Shown one piece after another: positions 17,201-25,264 of a DNA stretch of 31,250 bases. Under the pieces are notes generated by a model. It saw only the letters and a program-made list of their open reading frames with translations, was not told the DNA's origin and did no database searches. Origin of the DNA: Euryarchaeota archaeon UBA250 (GTDB lineage: Archaea; Thermoplasmatota; Poseidoniia; Poseidoniales; Thalassarchaeaceae); NCBI GenBank assembly GCA_002504845.1, contig DATW01000001.1, positions 1 through 31,250 of the forward strand, in the 5' to 3' direction. Numbering within the stretch: position 1 is the stretch's first letter; every line of letters begins with the position of its first letter. The translations under genes were made by a program, and so were the position numbers.

Positions 17201-18999
17201 TAAATGAGACACTCGACTACTCCGATCTCCTCATCGCATATCCTGATGAAATATCAAAACAAGATGCGGAGCAGGCAATCGATGTAATCGCCGAGATCCT
17301 TGATAGGGAAGGCGATTCGATCCTTATGACGGCAGATGTTCTTCGTTCCCTTCGTGAAGACTTATCGAACGGAATAAAGAGCAAGACAAAACCTCCCTCT
17401 GACGCCATTCGAATGATGTCCATTCACGGGTCAAAAGGTCTTCAGAGCAAGGTAGTCATCCTCGCTGATTTATTCAGTGATCGTATGGTGAAAATGAGTA
17501 AATCCCCCTTCACTGTCTCTGCAGATTTATTCTCTGGAAATCCCCGACCATGGGGGGGTAAAAAGAATCTGAAATCGGCTGTTTGGGAACATGCTAGATG
17601 GATAAACAAGTCTCGAAAGGATGCAGAGAACAGAAGACTACTGTATGTGGCAGCCACCAGAGTTCAGGATAGATTGATCATAGTAGGGTCGCCTGAAGGT
17701 ATAGGCGGTAGAAACGCATCGAAATGGGTCGATGGAGAGGGCCTAAATTTCACACACGATGCTAGAAAATCCCCACCTCTTGGTCATATGATAACAAATG
17801 CAATGAGAGCCAAAGGTTGGCTAGAAGACAGGTCAAAATCAAAATGGCTGACGCCTGAAGATAGAGAACACAGCGCGATCCCCTCCGGAAGAGGAACCAT
17901 TACGTTAGATCCTGCTGAACTTTTCAGCGACGCATCAATTTCTGGAGACGGCAAAACTCCCCATTTCCTACTCATGCATGGCCCGGAATGTTTCGAATCA
18001 GAAATTGCTTCTAGTACTCCGTATATACGACTCCAAACTGCTATTGAAGCGCTCACTCTCACCCCTATTAGAAAAGCTCCTGCTAATATGCCGATTAAAT
18101 CACCTTCGCGTAAGCTGAAAATAGCCCCTTCAACACTTCATGCCGCCGATTCAGAAATTCCGAATTCAGCAACTCAAAATGATCCTCAAACCAGACAAAA
18201 AAATTTCACAGCGGCCCAACTAGGCACAATCGTACATCGTATAATCGAGGTGGGAATAGGACATCCGGGGGGGAAGTCAAATCCACCGCTTCCTTCTTCT
18301 TGGACTACGTTTAGACCAAATCGCCTCAGCGACATTTCTGTAATCAAGTCAGCTATATCCGAGATAGGACTCGATCCAGAATCATCCTCGTTGCTGAACT
18401 TAGTTTCCACCCTCACAGGTCGAATTGAAAATGGCCATCTAGGAAAACTCGTATCAGGCGAAACGGTATTCGGACACAGCATACATGGCCATCGTACAGA
18501 ACTACCCTTTACACACTCAAGAAAAGTAGATTTCAATCCGATTACTCACGGACCATGGTCTCCAGAGGGATACCTCCAAACAACCATCGAAAGTCAGGCA
18601 ACAATCCAGATTGAGGGGCTGATCGATCTTGTAATATGCACTCAAGATGAACAGGGCAGACCCACGATAAGAGCCGTGGATATCAAAACAGACGGTTCCA
18701 TGGGCGGGAAACCCTCTTTCGAATCTACTCAGGAGGGTATTGAGCCCCAATCAGAGGACGAACTCAATCTACTCAGAAGACACGGTATACAACTTGCAAT
18801 ATATCATGAGGCACTCAATGCAATGAATCTTCAAGTTCCCGAAGAGAATCGTAGGCTATTGCTTCCACCAGCTATTGTATGGGCTAGAAACGGCAGAATG
18901 ATAGCATATCCTGATGATATGCTTAGAGATTTACGAAACGAACTTGAAGAATTACTTTCCCTCACAGCTCGAACACACCTCGATTCCATGGAAAAATAA
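14239..18999 (+). CDS. addA: AddA-like UvrD-family helicase-nuclease
   Basis: The 1,586-residue product is a superfamily 1A helicase fused to a RecB-type nuclease, the layout of AddA/RecB. Motifs in order are Q-motif NTGQRLAL, Walker A AGAGTGKT (22-29), motif Ia LTFTKAAANEMRTRL, TIHSFFSRL, Walker B IDEAQD (571-576), motif III VGDIKQSIYAFRQA, motif IV VNFRTKSG, motif V MSIHGSKGLQSKVV (around 1059-1072) and motif VI LLYVAATRVQDRLI. The nuclease follows: LGTIVHRIIEVG, GLIDLVI with Asp1463, VDIKTD with Asp1481/Lys1483, and QLAIYHEAL. It is longer than bacterial AddA (about 1,230 residues). ATG 14239 overlaps the addB stop and has GGGGGAG nine bases upstream; the frame opens earlier at a TTG (14206) inside addB. 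Motor and both nuclease centres look intact. Confidence 0.9.
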   Translation: MTRPNTGQRLALNLDAHIAIDAGAGTGKTRTIVDRAVQHYLANRQRATEILPQPERPKMTSLGKIRSSKTEMTDPILWKGLLPGEVVLLTFTKAAANEMRTRLRESISNLKVGTRDREQNSDPRLRSEADKEQLTMLLEDAPIGTIHSFFSRLIAPHLTTLGEPINDDIVTDAQRETLRIDAIDAFWRLPSDPFRFTASDSELLQSEHALSILRARDRLTKAYSGRRRLNGLLQGLLRNSILVEEASRGLSGEMKIEHTLLLETLFPEESHIPNSPIFNEIHQSLSHFIDIVKDKRHVFSPSGWNKNDRVELLNHLAETHPDTFIGKISWISKLMYASNKNPLNEKSKFFPNNTIATSENWPSGILPLGKMGRTNESKEAKEQFKESTQNIRELLESDDASEIMRYATTMSHLEPFRGAQSVPYPPPERPQENPEVVSYTMTIESEADHLEDLRLAMSGLMEILRGLKLREGIRDHDDSLRLASDLLLLNCPRICKIEGLYPSEAIRILDRGPKEPWQDDHIEKALHQLHSMIGEDEHTLSEVALKQAAVDLEQRFSTLKSIRRRFRAFIIDEAQDNSPLQWRLLARLWGPRETKPGENEIPETPWQPTVCYVGDIKQSIYAFRQAEPSRFREYSNHLRSINSWELDNIPILSNDPPLRSKNKSRDPRHEHEAAFATAGARRIASGRDLEPWIRFDQVDGPGESISPQDIEARSEGLIRLDVNFRTKSGLLNAMNEWWRDVFSERHRTVRTGSWYADAQDLRSPSQFDQCYGGLEEGDPSLGVVERLQGSGHIEWICPSAEEISGDPPEDLTTAVNPLFNDQSGNVDRIARLIAMRVKSLIEGNPVRIKSAEGAWISQECNPVKPDDIMILMATRTGIRDALLREFSEYDINAHADQEGDLFERPAASIIEALFQFCARPKSRHHAAWVSRSPLIGLSDSDLDKFILGTDEGDNLMHKLALFLKGVPAGRMVERWIRLINSGRVLDVLNETLDYSDLLIAYPDEISKQDAEQAIDVIAEILDREGDSILMTADVLRSLREDLSNGIKSKTKPPSDAIRMMSIHGSKGLQSKVVILADLFSDRMVKMSKSPFTVSADLFSGNPRPWGGKKNLKSAVWEHARWINKSRKDAENRRLLYVAATRVQDRLIIVGSPEGIGGRNASKWVDGEGLNFTHDARKSPPLGHMITNAMRAKGWLEDRSKSKWLTPEDREHSAIPSGRGTITLDPAELFSDASISGDGKTPHFLLMHGPECFESEIASSTPYIRLQTAIEALTLTPIRKAPANMPIKSPSRKLKIAPSTLHAADSEIPNSATQNDPQTRQKNFTAAQLGTIVHRIIEVGIGHPGGKSNPPLPSSWTTFRPNRLSDISVIKSAISEIGLDPESSSLLNLVSTLTGRIENGHLGKLVSGETVFGHSIHGHRTELPFTHSRKVDFNPITHGPWSPEGYLQTTIESQATIQIEGLIDLVICTQDEQGRPTIRAVDIKTDGSMGGKPSFESTQEGIEPQSEDELNLLRRHGIQLAIYHEALNAMNLQVPEENRRLLLPPAIVWARNGRMIAYPDDMLRDLRNELEELLSLTARTHLDSMEK

Positions 19000-19048
19000 C
19001 ACCACAATCTTGGGAATCCTCAATGAACCGGGCATTCATCGAACAATC

Positions 19049-20458
19049 ATGCTTGACTATGATGCACTCCATTCATGGGCCGATAGACATTGGGAATCTT
19101 CCATAATACCGAGCCTTTCTGAATTCATATCGATAGAAGCACTATCGCCAGGTTTTGAACCCGAATGGGAGCGCAAAGGAGAATTGCAAGGGACAATAGA
19201 TTTGTTTTGTAAATGGGTTGAGGAGCAGAATTTAGATGGATGTAGCATGGCTACGCTGTCTCTGGAAGGAAGAACCCCGATACTGGTCATAAATATCGAG
19301 GGCACGGCTCCGGGTGAGGTTTTGTTTTACTCACATCTCGACAAGCAACCATCGAAACCGTGGCTGTGGTCGGAAGGGCTCTCGCCCCTCAAAGCAGTCC
19401 GAAGAGACCCATGGCTTTTCGGCCGTGGCTCAGTTGATGATGGATATGGGGGATACCTCTGTATCAGTGCGATAAAGGCGCTGCAAGAACATGATTTGAA
19501 GCATCCATCAGCCACGTTCTTGATTGAAACCTGTGAAGAATCGGGATCATATGATCTCCCTGCGTACCTTGATGCGTATGCAGAACATCTCGGCAATCCA
19601 GACCTTGTCGTTGTCATGGATAGCGGAGGTCCTGATTATGACAGAATTTGGACTACTGATGCCCTCAGAGGACTCATCCATGGGACGCTGTCTGTCCGGG
19701 TATCTCACGAAGGAGTCCATTCGGGCATGGCGGGAGGAGCAATACCATCATCATTCAGAATTGCAAGGATTCTCCTAGATAGAATTGAAGATTCAAAGAC
19801 AGGAAAGATTCTGATACCTTCTTTCCATACTGATATCGATCAATCGCTAGAGTCTTCTGCTAGAGACATAGCAGGAGTTGTAGGTGATCGAATATGGGCA
19901 GATCTCCCGGTGGTCGATACACTCGCACCTCAGTCAGGAGACGTCGCGCAGATGTTATTGGATGTGAATTGGCGTCCAGCACTTTCAGTGATAGGTGCTG
20001 ATGGCCTTCCTCCAGTGCAGACTGCTGGAAATGTGCTGAGGACCAACACCGATTTGGCGCTGAGTGTCCGGCTTCCTCCTGGTGTAGATTCAGAGCAGGC
20101 CCTCATTGAGTTGACTGAGATTCTAGAAAGCGATCCGCCATATGGCGCTGAAGTCAGATTCATCGCGCATCCTCCTGCTGACGGTTTCAAGGCGCCGCCT
20201 CTTCCGAACAATGTTTCAACTGCGCTCAAGGAGGCTGCAATCGCACTCACCGACAGTCCACCCTACCCCACATGGGTAGGGGGAACGATACCCTTCATGG
20301 CCATGATGCAGGCAAAGTACCCAAGTGCAGCATTCCTCTGTACAGGAGCCTCAGGACCAGGAAATAATGCACATGGTCCGGATGAAAAGCTGCACATACC
20401 TGCTGCCAAACGACTAACTGCAGTCATCGCAGCAGTCACGCGAGCAGTCGGAATCTGA
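19049..20458 (+). CDS. M20 family metallopeptidase (ArgE/DapE/CPG2-like)
   Basis: This 469-residue enzyme is a di-zinc amidohydrolase of family M20. Ligands and catalytic residues are visible in order: His96 and Asp98 in YSHLDKQP, bridging Asp130 in GRGSVDDGYGG, catalytic Glu163 and ligand Glu164 in ETCEESGS, Asp191 in VVVMDSGG, and His442 in GNNAHGPDEKLHI. A dimerization (lid) domain occupies the middle, with the VSHEGVHSGMAGG strand. Size and the HLDKQP version resemble the carnosinase/Gly-X dipeptidase group, so a dipeptidase is more likely than DapE or ArgE, but the substrate is not certain. The frame is open back to 18914 inside addA; ATG 19049 (49 bases after addA) gives a normal N-terminus. 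No clear ribosome binding site is present. Confidence 0.88.
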   Translation: MLDYDALHSWADRHWESSIIPSLSEFISIEALSPGFEPEWERKGELQGTIDLFCKWVEEQNLDGCSMATLSLEGRTPILVINIEGTAPGEVLFYSHLDKQPSKPWLWSEGLSPLKAVRRDPWLFGRGSVDDGYGGYLCISAIKALQEHDLKHPSATFLIETCEESGSYDLPAYLDAYAEHLGNPDLVVVMDSGGPDYDRIWTTDALRGLIHGTLSVRVSHEGVHSGMAGGAIPSSFRIARILLDRIEDSKTGKILIPSFHTDIDQSLESSARDIAGVVGDRIWADLPVVDTLAPQSGDVAQMLLDVNWRPALSVIGADGLPPVQTAGNVLRTNTDLALSVRLPPGVDSEQALIELTEILESDPPYGAEVRFIAHPPADGFKAPPLPNNVSTALKEAAIALTDSPPYPTWVGGTIPFMAMMQAKYPSAAFLCTGASGPGNNAHGPDEKLHIPAAKRLTAVIAAVTRAVGI

Positions 20459-20527
20459 TCAAAAGAGCCATTCAACGCTAACAGGGGACCATCTAGGTTC
20501 ATATCGTCCACAAGAGAGGGGCACCCA

Positions 20528-21208
20528 ATGTCGGATGAACGCGTGCAGCAACTTGAGGAGCGCTTGACCGAAGAAACGCAGCGCCTTGAGAAACTCTATG
20601 TGGCTTACAGAAGGCTCGAGGAAGAACTCCAAGAGAAGAATGCTGTTATCGACGTACTTGAAAAAGAGGCTATAGACAAGGAAATCGAGGGTGAGGGACT
20701 TGAGTCCCTACTCGGTGAGAAAGACTCACGCATCAGAGACCTTGAGATGGATCATGCCAAAGCCAGGAAACGCATCCAGCACCTAGAACCAGATCTTGAG
20801 AAGATGGAGGAAATGTACTCCCGCGAATCAGCCCGACTCGGGCGTGTTTTCGAAGTTGCAGAGGAATTAGACGAGTCCCTACGAGTCTCTCAGGCCGAAC
20901 TTGGAGCCAGAGATGAATGGTATCAGTCTCATATGAGTCTCTTTGAACAGTTGAATGAGGCCATCAAAGACAGATTCGACATGATTGAGCGTGCTGTTGA
21001 GGCGGTCAAGGACCAGCAAGACAAGCAAGCGGCATTCAAATCTCAGATGGAAGCGGTCCATGAGGACGCCCCTGAACAAAAGAATAACGATCCCCCAGAT
21101 AATCTAGAAAAACTCAAGGTCGCAGAACTTCGAGCCATTCTTTCTGAGCAAGGAATGGATGCTAAAGGAAAGAAATCAGAGTTAATCGAGAGGATCAGAT
21201 CTGCTTAA
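20528..21208 (+). CDS. coiled-coil protein with C-terminal SAP motif
   Basis: The 226-residue protein is nearly all charged heptad-like helix from about residue 4 to 175, followed by a flexible Glu/Asn/Asp/Pro-rich linker and a SAP motif (192-226: LEKLKVAELRAILSEQGM, then KGKKSELIERI). SAP motifs bind DNA or RNA, so the protein probably dimerizes or oligomerizes through the coiled coil and contacts nucleic acid through the tail. There is no signal peptide or membrane helix. GAGGGG about seven bases before ATG 20528 supports the start. Its stop codon overlaps that of the convergent acyltransferase-like gene by four bases. A role in chromosome organization or in RNA binding is only a guess; I do not recognise a named family for the full length. 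Confidence 0.75.
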   Translation: MSDERVQQLEERLTEETQRLEKLYVAYRRLEEELQEKNAVIDVLEKEAIDKEIEGEGLESLLGEKDSRIRDLEMDHAKARKRIQHLEPDLEKMEEMYSRESARLGRVFEVAEELDESLRVSQAELGARDEWYQSHMSLFEQLNEAIKDRFDMIERAVEAVKDQQDKQAAFKSQMEAVHEDAPEQKNNDPPDNLEKLKVAELRAILSEQGMDAKGKKSELIERIRSA

Positions 21209-21927
21209 ACGGGTTTTGTACCATCCGCTTTACGGATACACTTCGCAGGAATGCCACCCCAAGTCTCACCATCAGGTATGACGGTCCATTTTGGGACAAC
21301 CGCCCTCGATGCCACAATGGCATTCTTCCCAATCTTAGATCCCGGTTGTATCACTGAACCACCTCCGATAAGTGAGCCACTTCCAACAGTCACTGGCGCC
21401 AGCACGAGCTCACCTTGTTCGACCAGATGCCCATTTATTGTGGCATCACCCCCCACCACTACTCCGTCACCCAAAGTAATCATTGGTGCGTCATTTATTC
21501 TCGGCGTGTTGATTATGACGCCTGAACCCATGTTAAGCCCCATCATTTTGTAGTATAGCGTGGAGAACATGGAGGGGACTATTGTTGAAAGGAATATTAG
21601 CGCCACTCTATGAAAAACAAGGGCAAAAGCCCACCTTATTGTGATCATAGATCTGAGAGGAAATCTACCTTCCTTGCCTCTGAGAGCAAAAATAGAGCCG
21701 GAAGCACCAGTCACAATCACGATACCCAAGCCGCCTACAATGTAAGCAATACCAAGTCCTATGCAAGTAATGAGGGATGTGATAACATAACTGCCCCCAG
21801 TCATCGCACCCCACTCTTGAATCTCCAAGAAAACCAGATAACCTGGTAGTATACCAATCCCGATTAGCACTCCGAAGAAAGGCAGTATGAGCAGGGTAAG
21901 CAAACGCTGAACAGCGGAGAAATTCAA
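21205..21927 (-). CDS. membrane-attached left-handed beta-helix (hexapeptide repeat) acyltransferase-like protein
   Basis: The 240-residue protein has about three hydrophobic segments in its first half (roughly 8-33, 45-75, 96-120) and a C-terminal hexapeptide-repeat beta helix (about 130-228) with repeats such as ITLGDG, VTVGSG, SLIGGG, SVIQPG and SKIGKN, ending in GGIPAKCIRK, the usual cap of acetyl/acyltransferases. The sequence INGHLVEQGELVLAPVTVG resembles the terminal domain of membrane NRPS-like proteins (Pls type). It may transfer an acyl group at the membrane; a scaffold role without catalysis is also possible. The start is TTG 21927, with a GGTGG sequence a few bases upstream; no upstream ATG fits. 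It follows the MFS gene by 12 bases, so the two are likely expressed together. Confidence 0.75.
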   Translation of the reverse strand: MNFSAVQRLLTLLILPFFGVLIGIGILPGYLVFLEIQEWGAMTGGSYVITSLITCIGLGIAYIVGGLGIVIVTGASGSIFALRGKEGRFPLRSMITIRWAFALVFHRVALIFLSTIVPSMFSTLYYKMMGLNMGSGVIINTPRINDAPMITLGDGVVVGGDATINGHLVEQGELVLAPVTVGSGSLIGGGSVIQPGSKIGKNAIVASRAVVPKWTVIPDGETWGGIPAKCIRKADGTKPV

Positions 21928-21939
21928 AATGGCACCACC

Positions 21940-23676
21940 CTATTCTGAAGACTCCCAAGCCTCTCTATCTATGGCCGCTGCAGTAGCAGCGCCTTCTTCA
22001 AGATCAACCCGAGTCAGCAAGGCGGTGCCTGCAAGAATAACGATCATTATTGTGAAAACTGCCACTCTTGAGTTGTAGAGGTTGGCGCTTATACTGTAGA
22101 TTATTGGCCCGATAAAGGCAGCAGCCTTTCCAATAAACCCGAAGAAACCGAAGAATTCAGCGGCTTTCGTCCGAGGTGTTAGCATGACCATCATGCTCCT
22201 AGCCTGCGCTCCGACAGTACCCATCACAATGCCAACCATCGTTCCAAGCATTATCCACTGAAGATTAACTCCGAAGCCAAGTGGCTCCCAAAGATTGTCT
22301 CGAAGCGTCTCGGGCCACCAACTCAACTCACCATCACCTATCATCGTCGGATGAATTATGCCCACAGATCGCTCACCATCCAGATCGCCCCCATTGAATG
22401 AAAAGCTGAATCTATGGTCCAGCTCCCCCATCATCCTGCTTGCAAGAACCGTTGCCTCGTCAATAGGTAGTGATGACCGCTCATCGCCTGAATCATCTTG
22501 AAGGAATTCCATGAAAGCGTCTCTGAACTTAGCGTCTCCTTCCCCGCTGTCGCTGACCCAAGCATCCACTCCTCTATCGTATAATGTGGTCAATTCATAG
22601 GCATCATCCGCCTCATCCCAGTCGTACTGGAAATCATAGCGCTCATGATCGTCGTTGAGATCGAGCGGTGCGAAACCAACTGCCAATATCGCTACGACAC
22701 AGTACACAATCAACGCCCCAGTAAGAACTTCCTTGGTACCGAATCTTCTAGCTGCCTTCCCTCCGATTATAGTCATGGGTATAGCAACTATATTCACCAT
22801 GAGAAGTAATACAAAATTCATCGTCGTCGAGAGCCTCAGTACAGATTCTCCGTATGCAGCTGCCATGCCGCCAATCGTATTCACCCCGTCGAAGAAGAGC
22901 AGATATGAGACTAAGAAAATCGATAGAGACTTGTATTTTTTAATCTCGCGAAATGTATTAGCAACTTCGCGAAAACCATCTTTCACCGCTTCCATCGAAC
23001 TCTCATATTCTTTGGGCGATGGAAGCTTAGGCTCAGGAGTTTTGAGAAACAATTGGTAACCCCAACCTAACCACCAAAGCGCACTCGTAACGAAGATGAA
23101 TGCTAGTATGGTTGGTGTGAATCCAAGAGTCAGTCCAAGGCCGAGGTGCACTATTAGGATCGACGAACCACCCATGAAACCGTACGCATAGCCCCAACTC
23201 GAGACGTGATCAACGTCTTCTTTCTCTGCGAGATAAGGCATGAATGCATAATAGATCACATTCCCTCCTGCGAATCCAATATTTCCTATCACAAGACAGA
23301 CTGCGAGAAACATGTAGTTCGTACCTTCTCCAAGAAATGGAGCAAGACCCATCATAGCAGTGAAGATAACGCCAACAATCGTATACGCCCAGAGAATCTT
23401 TCGTTTTATTTCGATACGATCTGCAATTGCTCCCAATACCGGGCTCACTAGAGCCACAAATAGGCTTGAAAGTCCCAACACCAGGGCGTAGAAAGAATCC
23501 CCACTCTGGGTCCCAGTAGCCGTGTTATACATGCTGGCAGTCAATGCAGGGACGACTACAGTCAGAACAGTCAGAGCAAAGGCTTGATTCGCCCAATCAT
23601 ACCAATACCATCCTTGCAGAGCATCTCTTTCTTGTTCATTTTTGGCTACGCTAACAGAGGCCGATAGGATGCCCAT
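21940..23676 (-). CDS. UMF1/Atg22-type MFS permease with acidic extracytoplasmic insertion
   Basis: The 578-residue protein has about 12 membrane helices. The N-terminal YWYDWANQAFALTV (24-37) is the YDWANSAF-type signature of the UMF1 family, related to the yeast vacuolar amino acid effluxer Atg22, and SPVLGAIADR (78-87) is the MFS loop 2-3 motif. An extra segment of about 130 residues (338-470), very rich in Asp and Glu, lies between two helices in the C-terminal half and is predicted outside the membrane; typical UMF1 proteins have only a short loop there. Substrate is unknown, with amino acids or peptides as the family guess. The gene is first in a two-gene unit with the beta-helix protein. 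A 9-base direct repeat overlaps its start region. Confidence 0.85.
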   Translation of the reverse strand: MGILSASVSVAKNEQERDALQGWYWYDWANQAFALTVLTVVVPALTASMYNTATGTQSGDSFYALVLGLSSLFVALVSPVLGAIADRIEIKRKILWAYTIVGVIFTAMMGLAPFLGEGTNYMFLAVCLVIGNIGFAGGNVIYYAFMPYLAEKEDVDHVSSWGYAYGFMGGSSILIVHLGLGLTLGFTPTILAFIFVTSALWWLGWGYQLFLKTPEPKLPSPKEYESSMEAVKDGFREVANTFREIKKYKSLSIFLVSYLLFFDGVNTIGGMAAAYGESVLRLSTTMNFVLLLMVNIVAIPMTIIGGKAARRFGTKEVLTGALIVYCVVAILAVGFAPLDLNDDHERYDFQYDWDEADDAYELTTLYDRGVDAWVSDSGEGDAKFRDAFMEFLQDDSGDERSSLPIDEATVLASRMMGELDHRFSFSFNGGDLDGERSVGIIHPTMIGDGELSWWPETLRDNLWEPLGFGVNLQWIMLGTMVGIVMGTVGAQARSMMVMLTPRTKAAEFFGFFGFIGKAAAFIGPIIYSISANLYNSRVAVFTIMIVILAGTALLTRVDLEEGAATAAAIDREAWESSE

Positions 23677-23702
23677 AGTGTTTGATAAGAATGATAGTGT
23701 TT
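23675..23702 (-). repeat. paired 9-base direct repeat at the MFS gene start
   Basis: AAACACTAT (minus strand) occurs at 23694-23702 and again at 23675-23683, with the second copy reading into the ATG at 23676. The copies are 19 bases apart, close to two helical turns, and enclose CATTCTTATC. The arrangement could be an operator, or chance in an AT-rich leader. Confidence 0.4.
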
Positions 23703-23747
23703 CAAAGATGCGATTGACTTCAAATCATTTCAGATAGGCAATTCCTT

Positions 23748-23756
23748 GCTTATGTT
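23748..23756 (+). promoter_or_regulatory. TATA-like element for the RaSEA gene
   Basis: GCTTATGTT lies about 30 bases upstream of ATG 23784. There is no Shine-Dalgarno sequence before the ATG, so transcription probably starts close to the codon. It is one half of the 107-base divergent region shared with the MFS gene. Confidence 0.35.
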
Positions 23757-23783
23757 CAATACATAAAGGCTGAACCGAAGCCC

Positions 23784-24911
23784 ATGGCATCACCTCTTCT
23801 AAGGCGCCATAAGCCTCCATCCAGGCTACATGAACTGGTGAAGGCGCCCGAGAACCATCCTGCCTCTATAGAACGACGGGAATCTTGGGACGCCTCAAGG
23901 CCTGCCACTGTTTACACCACCCCCGAAATTCTTCCAGATGGTACCCCCTGTACTGCAGCCACTGTAATATTGAGGACAAGAGGATGTACCTGGTGGTGGA
24001 AATCTGGGTGTACTTTCTGCGGCTATTTCAATGATGTAAGGGACGACGTAACTTCAGACGATTTATTCGCCCAGTGGGAAGAAGCGAAACGCCGCACAAA
24101 AAATTTCGAAGGCTGCGACATGGTGAAGGTGTACACTTCAGGTACTTTTTTTGAAGATAAAGAAAATCCAGTGGAGTGGCAGGAAGCTATTCTCCGCGAG
24201 ACTCATGAAAGAGGATTGCATCTTGTTGTTGAAGCACAGGCTCACCTGTGTAAAGACGAGAAATTAGCATGGATGGCATCCATTCACCCAGGGTTGACCG
24301 TGGCCATCGGACTCGAAGCTTATGATGACGCAGTACTAAGATTTCATGTTAACAAGGGATTCAATCTGAAGACTTGGAATTCTGCAGTCGAAAGACTACG
24401 ATTCCACGGATTCAGAATCAAGACATATCTTCTTTTCAAACCACCATTTATGTCAGAGGGCGATGCATTGGATCATTCAATACGCTGGATAAAGGAAGTC
24501 TCACCTCTAAGCGACGAAGTCTCGATAAATCCAATGAACATACAAAAAAGAACGATTGTAGATCGATTACACCGAAGTAGGGAGTACAGACCGCCGTGGC
24601 TTTGGTCTTTGGTTGAAATGATACGAGAATCACACGAGACTATTTCCTCAGGTCACTCAAGAGTAATAGTCCATCCAACTGCAGGAGGCAAGATCAGAGG
24701 CGCACATAATTGTGGGTCCTGCGATAAAGACATAGTCGCAGCCATTGAACGATATTCTGTATCTTCAGATTTGGATGAATTTTCCAATATCGACTGCTCT
24801 TGTAAATCAATATGGCACGATGAAATACGAAGCGATCGAGCATTGCCCGTTCAATTTGGAACAGGCCTCTCAAGGCGTGGAAAACTCCAGAGATTACTAC
24901 GTGCTCCATGA
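23784..24911 (+). CDS. raSEA: archaeosine biosynthesis radical SAM protein RaSEA
   Basis: RaSEA works with ArcS to convert preQ0-lysine in the D-loop of archaeal tRNA (position 15) to archaeosine (G+). The 375-residue protein carries the family's spaced cluster motif in ILRTRGCTWWWKSGCTFCGY: Cys68, Cys76 and Cys79 (C-x7-C-x2-C) bind the radical-SAM 4Fe-4S cluster. Further matches are VKVYTSGTFFEDKE, VEAQAHL, GLEAYDDAVLRFHVNKGF and YLLFKPPFMSEGDA, which resemble the Elp3-like barrel. C-terminal cysteines in HNCGSCDKD and DCSCK are a family trait that may bind a second cluster or zinc. ArcS and the archaeal TGT are not in this window. Length is normal, and the start at ATG 23784 fits. Confidence 0.9.
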   Translation: MASPLLRRHKPPSRLHELVKAPENHPASIERRESWDASRPATVYTTPEILPDGTPCTAATVILRTRGCTWWWKSGCTFCGYFNDVRDDVTSDDLFAQWEEAKRRTKNFEGCDMVKVYTSGTFFEDKENPVEWQEAILRETHERGLHLVVEAQAHLCKDEKLAWMASIHPGLTVAIGLEAYDDAVLRFHVNKGFNLKTWNSAVERLRFHGFRIKTYLLFKPPFMSEGDALDHSIRWIKEVSPLSDEVSINPMNIQKRTIVDRLHRSREYRPPWLWSLVEMIRESHETISSGHSRVIVHPTAGGKIRGAHNCGSCDKDIVAAIERYSVSSDLDEFSNIDCSCKSIWHDEIRSDRALPVQFGTGLSRRGKLQRLLRAP

Positions 24912-24981
24912 AATGGGCTTTCTTTCGCCTAATGCTTAAGGATGCGATGAAGGTGGTCAGAACGCCCGTCTGGGCAAAGGT

Positions 24982-25260
24982 GTGGTCTTCTTGGCAGATT
25001 CGGTCGCTGACATCGATGTTTTTCTTCAGGCAAATGCTGAGCCCAAGTCTTCATGGGTATTCTTGGCCCTTGGAATAATCGTAGCACTGCTCTCTCTTAC
25101 AATTTATTCAATTATATTCCCAGGTCAGAATCTACCAGTAATATCCGATTTAGAAACATTCGCCTCGCTAAAAGGACAAGTTTGGTTATTCATACTCGGA
25201 ATGCTTGTGGGTGCTTTGATGATTTTATCCACACTTCTTACGGAAGTCACCCGGGAGTGA
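24982..25260 (+). CDS. small two-helix membrane protein
   Basis: The 92-residue protein has two predicted membrane helices (about 24-46 and 67-87) joined by a loop of about 20 residues with FPGQNLPVISDLE. I do not recognise a family. The start is uncertain: GTG 24982 gives the full length, and TTG 24991 with GGTG upstream is an alternative; no in-frame ATG precedes the first helix. It ends GGAGTGA, which also serves as the ribosome binding site of the next gene four bases on, so translation of the two is probably coupled. That coupling suggests it is an accessory subunit of the following 12-helix protein. Confidence 0.7.
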   Translation: MVFLADSVADIDVFLQANAEPKSSWVFLALGIIVALLSLTIYSIIFPGQNLPVISDLETFASLKGQVWLFILGMLVGALMILSTLLTEVTRE

Positions 25261-25264
25261 GTAA

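Noticed and set aside
18914..19048. Upstream extension of the M20 peptidase frame into addA
   Set aside because: It translates addA out of frame, and the family N-terminus fits ATG 19049.
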